From: an uncultured Collinsella sp.
GTDB lineage: Bacteria; Actinomycetota; Coriobacteriia; Coriobacteriales; Coriobacteriaceae
Assembly (NCBI GenBank): GCA_900541145.1
Contig: UQIH01000001.1
Location: 124,001-188,000 of the forward strand
Length of the DNA: 64,000 nt
Direction: 5' to 3'
A program made the translations under genes and the position numbers. The number at the start of each line of letters is the position of its first letter. Position 1 is the stretch's first letter. The notes beneath the pieces were generated by a model. That model was not told the DNA's origin. It searched no databases and was given only the letters and a program-made list of their open reading frames with translations. Below, one piece after another: positions 6,085 to 16,044 of the stretch.

Positions 6085-8850
6085 CTACTCGGCGCTCTTG
6101 AGGGCGCCGACCATGTCGATCTTATTGAGAGTTCGGTTGGTGGCGAGGTTGACGATAAACGTAAAGCCGAAGGACAGCACCACGGCAAGCACATAGCTCA
6201 GCGGCTCGACTTCAACGTCAAAGTACAGCGACGGCATCTGCAAAATGTACGTAAAACTCTCGGCCAGTGCACCGCCCAGCGGAACACCCAGCGCGGCACC
6301 AATCGCCGTGAGGATCAACGTCTCCTTGTTGACGTAGTGGTGCACCTCGCCGCGACGGAAGCCCAGCACCTTAATGGTTGCCAGTTCGCGCTCGCGCTCC
6401 GAAATGTTGGTGTTGGACAGCGTAAACACCACCACAAACGACAGGCACGCCGCCATAAAGGTCACGAGCACCACCACGGAATTGATAATCGCAAAGTTCG
6501 CCTCGTAGTTCTGCCAATGTTCGGCCGTGCTCGAGATGGTAAGCCAACCGTCGCTCTTAAGCTTCTTGCTAAACGCAATCTGGTCGGCCGACGAACCCTT
6601 AAGCAGCACAAAGACGCCGTTGAGTCGAGCACTGCGACCAAAAACTTGCTCATAGGTACTCTGCGTCATGTAAAGCGTGTTGCCCAGATAGTTGAGCGAA
6701 ATGTCGCTAACCTTGACCTTGGCGACGTTGAGCGACGAATCCTGGACGTGAGCCGTATCGCCCGGCTGAATCCCCAACACCAGCTGTGAACTTTTGCTCA
6801 GATACACGTCTCCGTCACGCAAAGACAGAGGTTCTTTGGACTCATCCTCCAGGCGCACGTAATCGCCCAAGTCACCCGCGCGGTCATCGGGAATCACGAT
6901 GAGCTGCACGGTCTCGCTCTTGCCGCCAAACGTAAAGGTGACGTTGTCGGTCATAATCGGCAGGGTCGAGGTCACCGTCACGTTGGAATCATTGGCCGCG
7001 CTTCGCTCGTCGAGCGCCGCGCACGTCTGCGAAAAATCGTCGGGATTGGCAACCGCCAGCAGGTCATAGCGCGTGATATGCCCGTACTGCTTGGGCGAAA
7101 GCGCCACCGACGTATCACGAATGCCCATTCCGCAGATCACGAGCGCCGTGCAACCGGCGATACCGAAGATGGTCATAAAGGCGCGCTTTTTGTAGCGGAA
7201 CAGGTTACGCGCCGCCACCTTGTTTAAGAAGCCCATGCGGCGCCAGATAAAGCCGATGCGCTCGAGCAAGATGCGCGAGCCAGCGCGCGGGGCCTTGGGA
7301 CGCATAAGCGAGGCCGGGGTCTCGGCCATCTCGTGGCGGCAGGCGATAATCGTGGCGCCCACCACGCCCACGGCAAACAGCGCCACCGAAACGATCGAGG
7401 ACACGATGTCGTACGAAAGTAGCATCTGGGGCAGCGAGTACATGTCGTCGAACACCGTAAACAGGAACAGCGGCAGGCCCACAAATCCGATGATGTTACC
7501 GAGCACGCCGCCGATCAGACAAGCCCACAGCGCGTAGTCCACGTATTTGGACAGGATGCGCCCGCGCGAATAACCGAGCGCCTTATACAGGCCGATGAGT
7601 GTGCGCTCCTCCTCGACCATGCGTGTGGCGGTGGTAAGGCTGATGAGCACGGCGACGATAAAGAAGATGAACGGGAACACCGTGGCGATGGCTTCAATTG
7701 ACGAGCTATCGCTCTCCACGCTCGAATAGCTTGCGATATTGCCGCGGTCCTGGATGTACCAGGTGCATTCGCCCAGATCGGAAAGCTCGGCGCGGGCATC
7801 GGCAAACTGTTGATCGGCGGCGGCGCGACGCTGATCCAGGTCGGCTTGCGCCTGCGCACGCTCGTCGCTGCCCTCGGCCATGCGATTGATGTTGTCCTGC
7901 TCAATCCCAAAGAGCATATTCGCCTGACGCTCAGCCGCGTCCAAGCTCGCCGGCGTGTCGACCGTCAGCTCCTGGGCGCGCGTCTTCTCACGCTCCTCGC
8001 GGATCTTCTCTATATTGCCCTTGACCTTGTTGATCTTTGCCGCGTAGGCATCCGAATAGGAGTTGAGGCTCTTGGCTCCCTCGACGATCACGTGGACCGC
8101 GGAGTAGGAAGAAGATGTCGCGGCGTCCTCGCTCACATAGAACTTATAGTCCGCCGCCGAAGCAGCGCGAAAGGCGTTGACTGTCGAGTCGGAGCTCACA
8201 TCAGTGGGGTCGAGGACCTCGGCCGTAATGGTGTAATCGCCCGCGGCAAACTGGTCCTTGGCGCTTTGATTGGACGAGCTCGCGTCATTGGCGGCAAAAC
8301 TCACCGTATCGCCGATTTTCTTGCCCGATGCCTTCAGGAACTTCGAAGTCACCGCGACTTCATCAGCGCTCTCGGGCAAATCGCCGTTCACGAGCACCGG
8401 CTGATCGATGTTCTCCTTGGAGAGACTCTGCACGACCACGCGCTCACGCGTTGTACCCACGGCGGTGTAGGCGGTCTCGGTGTAGATGCCCTCGGCCGTT
8501 TCGACGCCATCGACCTCTTGTATGGCGTCGAGATCATCGTCAGTCAGGCCATAGGTCGACTGCACGTTAATGTCATAGACATTTTGCTGGTCGAAGTAGG
8601 CGTCAACCGAATCGCACAGGTCCTCGCAACCCGCCTTAAGGCCGCACATCACGCTCACGCCAAGCGCGGTGATGACCACGATTGACAAGAAGCGCTTAAG
8701 ACTGCCTCGGATTGTGCGGTAGATGCCACGGCGAAAAACCGTCGGCACCATATCGTTTGAGCTTTGGGCAGTGCGGTAGGTCGTAAAATCCTGCTCGCGC
8801 TCCGTGTTCTGTGCGTCGCGGCGTAGGCTGTTTTGGCGGTCCTGGTCCAT
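6085..8850 (-). CDS. ABC transporter permease, double FtsX domain
   Basis: 921 residues from the ATG at 8850, 5 bp after the stop of the ATPase gene (an in-frame GTG at 8862 would overlap it). One membrane segment lies near residue 40-60, followed by a large extracytoplasmic region with a helical, charged stretch (about residues 270-360, KINKVKGNIEKIREEREKTR). There is a first FtsX core of three segments (about 390-520), a further segment near 575-595, a second extracytoplasmic domain, and a C-terminal FtsX core. This is the architecture of MacB/LolCE-like or peptide-sensing exporters. It should act with the ATPase encoded just upstream. The cargo could be lipoprotein, peptide or lipid and is not readable. 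Confidence 0.88.
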   Translation of the reverse strand: MDQDRQNSLRRDAQNTEREQDFTTYRTAQSSNDMVPTVFRRGIYRTIRGSLKRFLSIVVITALGVSVMCGLKAGCEDLCDSVDAYFDQQNVYDINVQSTYGLTDDDLDAIQEVDGVETAEGIYTETAYTAVGTTRERVVVQSLSKENIDQPVLVNGDLPESADEVAVTSKFLKASGKKIGDTVSFAANDASSSNQSAKDQFAAGDYTITAEVLDPTDVSSDSTVNAFRAASAADYKFYVSEDAATSSSYSAVHVIVEGAKSLNSYSDAYAAKINKVKGNIEKIREEREKTRAQELTVDTPASLDAAERQANMLFGIEQDNINRMAEGSDERAQAQADLDQRRAAADQQFADARAELSDLGECTWYIQDRGNIASYSSVESDSSSIEAIATVFPFIFFIVAVLISLTTATRMVEEERTLIGLYKALGYSRGRILSKYVDYALWACLIGGVLGNIIGFVGLPLFLFTVFDDMYSLPQMLLSYDIVSSIVSVALFAVGVVGATIIACRHEMAETPASLMRPKAPRAGSRILLERIGFIWRRMGFLNKVAARNLFRYKKRAFMTIFGIAGCTALVICGMGIRDTSVALSPKQYGHITRYDLLAVANPDDFSQTCAALDERSAANDSNVTVTSTLPIMTDNVTFTFGGKSETVQLIVIPDDRAGDLGDYVRLEDESKEPLSLRDGDVYLSKSSQLVLGIQPGDTAHVQDSSLNVAKVKVSDISLNYLGNTLYMTQSTYEQVFGRSARLNGVFVLLKGSSADQIAFSKKLKSDGWLTISSTAEHWQNYEANFAIINSVVVLVTFMAACLSFVVVFTLSNTNISERERELATIKVLGFRRGEVHHYVNKETLILTAIGAALGVPLGGALAESFTYILQMPSLYFDVEVEPLSYVLAVVLSFGFTFIVNLATNRTLNKIDMVGALKSAE

Positions 8851-8855
8851 GGGCG

Positions 8856-9557
<702 letters not shown>

Positions 9558-9611
9558 CGATCGGTTCCCATCTGGTCGGATAACTCTTTAGTATTACCCA
9601 TTTCGCACCGA

Positions 9612-9659
9612 CTAAAAAGGGACGGGTTTATTTTGGCAGGTTCTATATGGGGAAACGGC
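9612..9659 (+). repeat. Dispersed repeat D, copy 2 (degraded)
   Basis: CTAAAAAGGGACGGGTTTAT followed by TTTGGCAGGTTCTATATGGG matches the D consensus with several changes; the 5' arm is largely lost, so the hairpin is weak. It lies 55 bp upstream of the ATPase start, unlike most copies, which follow stop codons. Confidence 0.75.
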
Positions 9660-9760
9660 AGCTATAGATGAGGCGCCGGGGAGGCAGAGAAATCATCGAT
9701 GGGGTCAGGCCGACCGCCAAACACAACGCACGCATCTCAATCTGTCAGCCAAATCATTCA

Positions 9761-9783
9761 AACAGCTGTTCGTTTCTATGATA
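9761..9783 (+). promoter_or_regulatory. Palindrome and -10-like sequence upstream of GyrI-like gene
   Basis: The perfect palindrome AACAGCTGTT (9761-9770) is followed by TATGAT (9778-9783), about 45 bp before the start codon. The arrangement suggests an operator over a promoter; the regulator is unknown. Confidence 0.35.
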
Positions 9784-9828
9784 TGATTCCGCTATCTAAG
9801 CAGGCCAATACGCAGAAAGGCGGCCAAC

Positions 9829-10467
9829 ATGGCGTTCGACTTTAAGAAGGAATGCAAGGAGCTCTACAGACCTGCAAGCAAGCCGAGTATCATAACTGTC
9901 CCGCCTATGAGCTACGTTGCCGTTCGCGGAAAGGGCGACCCAAATACCGAAGGTGGCGAGTATCAAAATGCCCTGCCGCTGCTTTACGGCATCGCCTATA
10001 CCGTCAAGATGTCAAAGAAAGGCTCAAGGAGTATCGAGGGCTATTTCGACTTTGTGGTACCGCCGCTCGAGGGCTTCTGGTGGCAAGACTCCCCGAGCGG
10101 CGACATCGATTATGTACGCAAGGACGATTTCAACTTTATCTCGTGCATCCGCCTGCCCGATTTCGTCACTCAGGATGACTTTGACTGGGCGGTCGCGGAA
10201 GCCACGGCCAAAAAGAAACTGGACTTTTCTGCCGTCGAGCTGCTTAAAGTTGACGAGGGTCTCTGCGTTCAATGCATGCATACCGGACCCTACGACAGCG
10301 AGCCGGCAACCGTAGACGCCATGCATGAATATGCGACCGAGCAGGGCTATGTCCCCGACTTCTCAGACACCCGTTTACATCACGAAATCTATCTTTCCGA
10401 TCCACGCAAGTGTGCGCCGGAGAAACTTAAGACTGTGGTTCGTCATCCTATCAAGCGCGCTGAATAG
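9829..10467 (+). CDS. GyrI-like small-molecule-binding domain protein
   Basis: 212 residues starting after AGAAAGGCGGCCAAC. The protein begins MAFDFKKECKELYRPASKPS and contains PPMSYVAVRGKGDPN, then YFDFVVPPLEGFWW and CMHTGPYDSEPATVDAMHEY, the pattern of stand-alone GyrI-like (SOUL/BmrR effector-domain) proteins. These cytoplasmic proteins bind or hydrolyse hydrophobic small molecules; no DNA-binding domain is present here. It is monocistronic. The precise ligand is unknown. Confidence 0.8.
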   Translation: MAFDFKKECKELYRPASKPSIITVPPMSYVAVRGKGDPNTEGGEYQNALPLLYGIAYTVKMSKKGSRSIEGYFDFVVPPLEGFWWQDSPSGDIDYVRKDDFNFISCIRLPDFVTQDDFDWAVAEATAKKKLDFSAVELLKVDEGLCVQCMHTGPYDSEPATVDAMHEYATEQGYVPDFSDTRLHHEIYLSDPRKCAPEKLKTVVRHPIKRAE

Positions 10468-10637
10468 CGTGGAGCGTCATTTCACGCGCTGGGTTTTAAG
10501 CCAGCCAACCAGCCGCCTCCTAGGCTGTCAAGCAATTATCTTGACGCGGCCCGTCGCATCTTATAAGTTTGTTTTGCTAAAGCTGGAAAGCCTCTCAACG
10601 ATGCGCAACTCCAGCTCTTTTTCTATCAAGAGGCTTA

Positions 10638-10763
10638 ATGAAATACCAGAAGTCGCGGATATCCATCAACGAACAAATAGCACTATTGACAGAAAACAAG
10701 GGTCTTAAGTGCTCTGATCAAAGCGAACTCGAGCGAGCTTTGATCGAAGTCGGCTACTACAGG
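10638..10763 (+). pseudogene. N-terminal remnant of an Abi_2 (AbiD/AbiF) family gene
   Basis: The 42 codons beginning ATG AAA TAC encode KYQKSRISINEQIALLTENK, GLKCSDQSELERALIEVGYY, then R. This matches the N-terminal pattern of Abi_2 abortive-infection proteins (a 'xx-EQI-LL--GL' segment ending in YYR, normally followed by LSGY). Similarity stops at that point and the sequence runs into the 3' end of the convergent methyltransferase gene. The rest of the gene (about 250 codons) is gone. The assignment rests on a short motif, so it is tentative. Confidence 0.5.
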
Positions 10764-10778
10764 CAAAGCACTCGAACG

Positions 10779-11357
10779 CTACTCCTCGTACGCGCCCTCA
10801 AGCCGGAGCAGCCATTCCTTGCGGTCAAGCCCGCCGGCATATCCGTTGAGCGATCCGTCAGCCGCCACCACGCGATGGCACGGCACAATAATCGAAACAG
10901 GGTTACGCGCGACCGCAGCCCCCACGGCACGGGGGGACACAACGGGCGCCTCGTTTCCCGGTACACGATGTCGAGCCGCAACACGCTGGGCGATCTCGCC
11001 ATACGTGGCAACCTCGCCGCGCGGAATGGAAAGCAGCTCGTACCAAACTTCACGCTGAAACGCCGTACCGATCATATGCAACGGCGGCGTAAACCGAGGT
11101 TCCTGCCCTGCAAAATAAGCATTCAGCCAAGCCCAGGAACGCTCAAGCACCGAAGACGCCGCACCATTTGCAGGACTCACCGACGACATGCCGCCAGCAC
11201 CAGAAACTGCATCGGCGCCTTCAACATGTTCAGGATCTTCTTTGAGAAGCGTGGAGCCAAAATGCTCCTGTCCCTCAAACCAAAGCCCCGTCAGACCGCG
11301 GCCATCAGCGGCAAGCAAGATTTCGCCCAAAGGCGAAGCAAACGTCGTCGTGACCAC
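10779..11357 (-). CDS. ogt: Methylated-DNA--protein-cysteine S-methyltransferase
   Basis: 192 residues from a GTG preceded by AAAGGAGCCGCTG. The active site is VPCHRVV with the acceptor Cys, preceded by the helix-turn-helix region EVWYELLSIPRGEVATYGEI and followed by GYAGGLDRKEWLL. It repairs O6-alkylguanine and O4-alkylthymine by suicidal transfer to the Cys. Between the N-terminal strand region and the DNA-binding domain is a Ser/Gly/Ala-rich insertion (about residues 45-65). It is monocistronic and faces the Abi remnant tail to tail. Confidence 0.93.
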   Translation of the reverse strand: MVTTTFASPLGEILLAADGRGLTGLWFEGQEHFGSTLLKEDPEHVEGADAVSGAGGMSSVSPANGAASSVLERSWAWLNAYFAGQEPRFTPPLHMIGTAFQREVWYELLSIPRGEVATYGEIAQRVAARHRVPGNEAPVVSPRAVGAAVARNPVSIIVPCHRVVAADGSLNGYAGGLDRKEWLLRLEGAYEE

Positions 11358-11416
11358 CAGCGGCTCCTTTCAAAACTCCGCAACATAATACCGCGAATTG
11401 TGCAGACAACCCCAAT

Positions 11417-11509
11417 CGACCCCAAAGTCACCCAAGGCAGCAGGCGCGCAGCGCCGCAGCTGCCGCACGACCCCAAAGTCCCCGCAGGCAGCAGGCGCAA
11501 AGCGCCGAG
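11417..11509. repeat. GC-rich tandem duplication (period ~51 bp)
   Basis: The block starting CGACCCCAAAGTCACC and ending in CAGCAGGCGCGCAGCGCCG is repeated 51 bp later with a few changes. It lies in the 400-bp gap between ogt and asd. No convincing reading frame uses it. Confidence 0.6.
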
Positions 11510-11616
11510 GCCACCGCCGGGACCAGGGCCCGCAGCGGCCACGTGCCCTCACATCAGCCCAGCGGCCCCAACCAACAACGGCCCCATCGCAGATCGCTTG
11601 CAGCAGCGTCACCGCA

Positions 11617-11745
11617 GGCGGGGGCCGGGCTTAGTTTTCAGAACACTCCGCAGACCAGTGTGGCGCCTTGTCCGCGGCTCCGAAGGAGCAGGACAAGGCG
11701 CCACACATGGTCGAGGACGTTCTGAAAACTAAGCCCGGCCCCGCC
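11617..11745 (+). repeat. Internal-loop hairpin, family A copy 1
   Basis: The outer arms (11617-11644 and 11719-11745, containing GGGCTTAGTTTTCAGAAC) pair almost completely. The inner stem pairs GTGTGGCGCCTTGTCC with GGACAAGGCGCCACAC. Between them the unpaired strands read ACTCCGCAG (11645-11653) and CGAGGAC (11712-11718), the loop conserved across the six A elements of this window. It ends 12 bp from the asd stop codon and no T-run follows either arm. Confidence 0.8.
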
Positions 11746-11757
11746 GGACAGGCCACA

Positions 11758-12783
11758 CTACTCGCAGAGCAGCTTAGCGATCTGGACGGCGTTGGTCGCC
11801 GCGCCCTTACGGATTTGGTCGCCGCAGCACCAGAAGGTGATACCGCGCGCGGCCTCGGGGTTCGAGATGTCGCGGCGCACGCGACCGACCCAAATCAGGT
11901 CCTGGTCAGACGTGTCCATCGGCATGGGGAAGCGGTCGTGTGCATCCTCGGCAGCCATATCGTCAACCAGCTTGACGCCGGGAGCGGCAGCCAGCGCAGC
12001 ACGGGCCTCGTCAACCGTAATATCGCGCTCAAACTCGAGCGTAATGCTCTCGGAGTGCGAGCGCAGCACAGGCACGCGCACGCAGGTGCAGTTCACGCGC
12101 AGCTCGGGCAGATGCATGATCTTACGGCCCTCGTTCTGCAGTTTCATCTCCTCGGAGGTAAAGCCCTCCTCCTTGACGCCGCCAATCTGCGGAATCAGGT
12201 TGCTCGCCAGCTGGGCGGCAAATGCGCGCGGCTCGGGAATCTCCTCGCCACGGCCCAGGGCGGCCAGCTGAGCCTCGAGCTCGGCCATACCGGGCGCGCC
12301 AGCGCCCGAAGCCGCCTGATACGTCGAGACGATCATGCGCTTCACGCCGGCGAGCCGATGCAGCGGCCACGTGGGAACCAGGCCGATGATGGTCGCGCAG
12401 TTGGGATTGGCGATAAGGCCGTGATGCCACTTGATGTCGTCGGCATTGATCTCGGGCACAACCAGCGGCACCTCGGGATCCATGCGGAAGGCATGGCTGT
12501 TGTCGACCACGACGGCGCCGCGCTTGACGGCCTCGGGCAGTAGCTCCTTCGCGATGTCGTCGCCGGCGGCTCCAAGTACGATGTCGCAGCCCTCAAAGGC
12601 CTCGGGGCAAGCCTCTTCGATCACGATCTGCTCGCCGCGGAACTCGACGGTTTTACCCGCGGAGCGTGCACTTGCCAGTAGCTTGAGCTTGCCAACCGGG
12701 AACTCCTGCTCGTTGAGGCACTCGAGCATCTGGGTGCCCACGGCTCCCGTCGCGCCCAAAATAGCAACCGTGTACTGTTTCAT
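11758..12783 (-). CDS. asd: Aspartate-semialdehyde dehydrogenase
   Basis: 341 residues from the ATG preceded by AAAGGGGGAAGC. It has the N-terminal NADP loop GATGAVGTQM (10-19), the active-site Cys129 in NPNCATIIGL, and the QAASGAGAPGM and VRVPVLRSHSE blocks. It reduces aspartyl phosphate to aspartate semialdehyde, the branch compound for lysine/diaminopimelate, threonine and methionine. It lies downstream of lysC on the same strand (174 bp apart), so the two are likely co-transcribed. Length is normal for the family. Confidence 0.95.
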   Translation of the reverse strand: MKQYTVAILGATGAVGTQMLECLNEQEFPVGKLKLLASARSAGKTVEFRGEQIVIEEACPEAFEGCDIVLGAAGDDIAKELLPEAVKRGAVVVDNSHAFRMDPEVPLVVPEINADDIKWHHGLIANPNCATIIGLVPTWPLHRLAGVKRMIVSTYQAASGAGAPGMAELEAQLAALGRGEEIPEPRAFAAQLASNLIPQIGGVKEEGFTSEEMKLQNEGRKIMHLPELRVNCTCVRVPVLRSHSESITLEFERDITVDEARAALAAAPGVKLVDDMAAEDAHDRFPMPMDTSDQDLIWVGRVRRDISNPEAARGITFWCCGDQIRKGAATNAVQIAKLLCE

Positions 12784-12857
12784 GCTTCCCCCTTTAAAGG
12801 TTTTGGCTTTTGCCCGCACGCCGAGCAGGCCGATTATTGTTGCCAGTGTATACAAGA

Positions 12858-12884
12858 ACGGGGCGGGCACGAAACCCGCCCCGT
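12858..12884 (-). terminator. Hairpin between lysC and asd
   Basis: ACGGGGCGGG and CCCGCCCCGT form a perfect 10-bp GC stem around 7 bases. The position, downstream of lysC and upstream of asd, could reduce read-through into asd; the T-run is weak. Confidence 0.5.
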
Positions 12885-12913
12885 CGAAACGAAACCGAAA
12901 CGAAACGCCCCGC

Positions 12914-12947
12914 CGTAGATTTTTGAGACATGACCCAAAAATCTACC
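12914..12947. repeat. Short hairpin repeat E, copy 1
   Basis: GTAGATTTTTG pairs with CAAAAATCTAC around AGACATGACC. The right half (GCATGACCCAAAAATCTACC-like) recurs at 31284-31316 upstream of the MarR gene. It is 10 bp from the lysC stop. Confidence 0.6.
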
Positions 12948-12956
12948 GAGCAGTCG

Positions 12957-14345
12957 CTACTTTTTGAGCGCGGCCAAGGTGGGATTGGCCGGCACGGGGG
13001 CCTCCAGGTCAGAGACCTTCACAATGCCGTTCTCGTCGGAGAAGGCACGGTAAATGGTCCGAATCGCCAGGTCGAAGTCTTTCTCCTCGACACCGATAAT
13101 GATGTTGATCTCGTCGCAGCTCTGCGAAATCATGCGCACGCTCACGCCGGCCTGGCCAAGCATGCCAAACAGATGGCCCGAGATACCCGCGCGGCCTCGC
13201 AGGTTACGGCCGACGGTCGCGATGAGCGCCAAGCCCTCGACAACCTCGATCTCGAGCGGCTCGACCTCCTGCTGGATGTCACCCACAAGCGAGTACAGCG
13301 AATCGTGTACATCCTTCTCCTGCACCACGGCGCCAAAGCGGTCGACACCGGTGGGCATATGCTCGACAGAAACGTCATAGCGTTCGAACACCGAAAGCGC
13401 ACGGCGCATAAAGCCGACACGGGGCTTGGTGCGGTCGCGGGCCACGTTGATGGCGACAAAGCCGCGCTTGCCGGTCACGCCTGTAATGATGGGCTCCGCC
13501 TCGCCCTCATCAGCCGTCTCGCTAATGATGGTGCCGGGGTCCTGCGGCGCATTTGTGTTCTTGATGACCAGCGGAATACCCGCCTCACGCACAGGGAACA
13601 CGGCCTCCTCGTGCAGGACGCTTGCGCCCATGTACGAAAGCTCGCGCAGCTCCTCGTAGGTAACGCGCGCGATGGGCTGAGCCTCGGGCACAATGCGAGG
13701 ATCGGCAGAATAGAAACCCGAGACGTCGGTCCAGTTCTCGTACAGGTCGGCGCCCAGGCACTTGGCCAGGATCGAGCCCGAGATATCGCCGCCGCCACGA
13801 TCGAGCAGCTTGATCTGGCCCTCACGCGTCGCGCCGTAGAAACCGGGCATAACAAAGCCGCCCTGCTGGCCGTACTCCTGCACCAGCTCGGAGGTGCGGT
13901 TCATGCTGAGCGTACCGTCGTGATGGAATGCCACAACCGTCGCAGCGTCCAGGAACGGCAGACCCAGGTATTCGGACATCAGGCGAGCGGTGAAGTACTC
14001 GCCGCGGCTCACGAGCTCCTCGGTGGAGTAGCCGCCCGAGCGGGCGCGCTCGGCAAAGGCCGCGAACTCCTCACGGATGGGATAGGTGAGCTCCAACTCG
14101 TCAGCGATATCAAAATAGCGCTGGCCAATGTCCTCGAGCAGCTCCTCACACGACACGTGATACTTAACGTGCGCGTTAACCAGGTAGAGCAGGTCGGTCA
14201 CCTTGGTGTCGCCCTTAAAGCGACGACCGCAGGCAGAAACCACCACAAAACGGCGGGCAGGGTCGGCATCAACGATGGCCTTGATCTTCTTGAAGTGTTC
14301 GGCGTCGGCGACCGACGAGCCGCCAAACTTGGCAATTTTTATCAT
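12957..14345 (-). CDS. lysC: Aspartate kinase
   Basis: 462 residues. The kinase domain starts MIKIAKFGGSSVADAEHFKK and has the RGGGDISGS nucleotide/aspartate-binding block and the VNAHVKYHVS region. Two ACT domains (about residues 310-460) follow, pointing to allosteric control by lysine and/or threonine. It phosphorylates aspartate as the first step to lysine, threonine, methionine and diaminopimelate. It is upstream of asd, and divergent from thrC with 103 bp between the starts. No homoserine dehydrogenase domain is fused, and hom is not in the window. Confidence 0.95.
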   Translation of the reverse strand: MIKIAKFGGSSVADAEHFKKIKAIVDADPARRFVVVSACGRRFKGDTKVTDLLYLVNAHVKYHVSCEELLEDIGQRYFDIADELELTYPIREEFAAFAERARSGGYSTEELVSRGEYFTARLMSEYLGLPFLDAATVVAFHHDGTLSMNRTSELVQEYGQQGGFVMPGFYGATREGQIKLLDRGGGDISGSILAKCLGADLYENWTDVSGFYSADPRIVPEAQPIARVTYEELRELSYMGASVLHEEAVFPVREAGIPLVIKNTNAPQDPGTIISETADEGEAEPIITGVTGKRGFVAINVARDRTKPRVGFMRRALSVFERYDVSVEHMPTGVDRFGAVVQEKDVHDSLYSLVGDIQQEVEPLEIEVVEGLALIATVGRNLRGRAGISGHLFGMLGQAGVSVRMISQSCDEINIIIGVEEKDFDLAIRTIYRAFSDENGIVKVSDLEAPVPANPTLAALKK

Positions 14346-14448
14346 GGCGTGGAGGTTACCTTTCTAAAAGCCTCTGCAAACCTGTTTTGCGCGCTCTGAT
14401 ACCATGGGTTCACCGATTGGGACCAAGGTATCCGAGGAGCACTGTTAT

Positions 14449-15966
14449 ATGGGAACTTATCATAGTACACGAGGACGCACTTTATCATGCTCAAGTAAGG
14501 TGGCAATCCGCACCGGCATCGCTCCCGACGGGGGTTTGTTTGTCTCGGACGAGCTTGGCACCCAGCAGGTCGATATCAGCTCGCTTGCCGATAAATCGTA
14601 CTTTGAAATCGCTCAAAATGTGTTGGGAATGTTACTGAACGATTACACGGACGAAGAAATTTCGGCGTGTGTCGACGAGGCATACCGCGGCACGTTCGCG
14701 AGTGAAGAGGTTACGCCGCTCGTCAAACTCGACGCTGCGCCGGGCGCTGACGTCCCTCAGACCTATGTGATGGAGCTCTTTGGCGGCCCCACAAGCGCTT
14801 TCAAGGACGTCGCCCTGCAGATGCTCCCCCGCCTCATGGCCCGCACTTCCGCCAAGGACGGCGGCGCCGAGCGCATCATGATCGTCACCGCCACGTCGGG
14901 CGACACCGGCAAGGCCGCACTCGCCGGTTTTGCCGACGCTCCGGGCACGGGCATCACCGTCTTTTATCCCGAAGGCAAAGTCAGCCGCGTGCAGAATCTG
15001 CAGATGTCCACTCAGGAGGGCGATAACGTCGCCGTCTGCGGCATCCGCGGCAACTTCGACGATGCCCAGAGTGCCGTCAAGCGCATCTTTGCCGATAAGG
15101 AGCTTGCCGAGCGTCTGGAGGCCGCTGGCACCGTGCTTTCGAGCGCCAACTCCATCAACGTCGGCCGTCTGGTGCCGCAGGTCGTCTACTACTTTGCCGC
15201 CTATGCGCAGCTGCTGCGCGCCGGCGCCATCGAGGCTGGCGACGCCGTGGAGTTCTGCGTACCGACCGGCAACTTTGGCGATATCCTGGCCGGCTACTAT
15301 GCCAAGCGCATGGGTCTGCCCGTCGCCAAGCTCATCGTCGCGAGCGACAAGAACAACGTGCTGGCTGACTTCCTGACCACCGGCGTCTACGACCGCAACC
15401 GTCCGTTCTTCACGACCATCTCGCCGTCGATGGACATCCTTATTAGCTCCAACCTGGAGCGCATGCTGTACTTCCTGTCCGATGGCGACTGCGAGCTCGT
15501 TGCCGGCCTTATGGAGCAGCTGGCACAGACTGGTCGCTACGAGGTTCCCGCCGAGCTGCTGGCCAAGATCCAGAGCGTCTTTGGCTGCGGTTGGGCCAGC
15601 GAGGACGAGGTCCGCGCTGCCATCAAGAGCTGCTGGGACGCCAACGGCTACGTGATCGACCCGCACACCGCCTGCGGCTATCACGTCTTTGAAAAGGTTG
15701 CTCCCGCCGAGGGCGCCAAGGCCCGCGTGCTGCTTTCGACCGCCAGCCCCTACAAGTTCCCACGCGCCTGCTGCGACGCTCTGGGGCTTAACGTTCCCGA
15801 GGATGATTTTGAAGCCATGCGCGTGCTCGAGCAGGCAACCAACACGGTCGCCCCGACCCAGCTCGCCGAGCTCGAGTCCAAGCCCGTCCGCTTCGAAGAC
15901 GTCTGCGACGTAGCCGACATGGCTAACTACGTGGAGCAGGCTGCAAAAAAGATGGCTACCAACTAA
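14449..15966 (+). CDS. thrC: Threonine synthase
   Basis: 505 residues, starting at the ATG after CCGAGGAGCACTGTTAT (an in-frame ATG at 14404 has no such site). The N-terminus MGTYHSTRG is canonical; Lys119 in FGGPTSAFKD binds PLP. Further blocks are TSGDTGKAALAGF and PTGNFGDILAGYYAK. It converts O-phosphohomoserine to threonine. It lies upstream of thrB but is separated from it by a terminator and an A-family hairpin, so the two may not be a simple operon. Confidence 0.96.
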   Translation: MGTYHSTRGRTLSCSSKVAIRTGIAPDGGLFVSDELGTQQVDISSLADKSYFEIAQNVLGMLLNDYTDEEISACVDEAYRGTFASEEVTPLVKLDAAPGADVPQTYVMELFGGPTSAFKDVALQMLPRLMARTSAKDGGAERIMIVTATSGDTGKAALAGFADAPGTGITVFYPEGKVSRVQNLQMSTQEGDNVAVCGIRGNFDDAQSAVKRIFADKELAERLEAAGTVLSSANSINVGRLVPQVVYYFAAYAQLLRAGAIEAGDAVEFCVPTGNFGDILAGYYAKRMGLPVAKLIVASDKNNVLADFLTTGVYDRNRPFFTTISPSMDILISSNLERMLYFLSDGDCELVAGLMEQLAQTGRYEVPAELLAKIQSVFGCGWASEDEVRAAIKSCWDANGYVIDPHTACGYHVFEKVAPAEGAKARVLLSTASPYKFPRACCDALGLNVPEDDFEAMRVLEQATNTVAPTQLAELESKPVRFEDVCDVADMANYVEQAAKKMATN

Positions 15967-15978
15967 ACCCCTTATAAG

Positions 15979-16010
15979 GCGCCGGCGAAAGCCGGCGCAC
16001 CTTCTTTTAT
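15979..16010 (+). terminator. Rho-independent terminator of thrC
   Basis: The stem GCGCCGGC-GAAA-GCCGGCGC is followed by ACCTTCTTTT, 12 bp after the thrC stop. Confidence 0.85.
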
Positions 16011-16044
16011 CAGACACCCACCGGGATGATGACGAACGCACACA

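Noticed and set aside
11400..11620. GC-rich repeats as a CRISPR array
   Set aside because: Only two copies of a ~51-bp unit without spacers; no cas gene in the window.
10638..11732. Whole 364-codon frame starting at the Abi remnant as an intact gene
   Set aside because: After about codon 42 the frame is antisense to ogt, which has its PCHRV active site intact; only the start is kept, as a remnant.
14346..14448. Lysine or threonine riboswitch/leader peptide between lysC and thrC
   Set aside because: The divergent spacer is only about 100 bp with no aptamer-like structure and no run of Thr or Lys codons.
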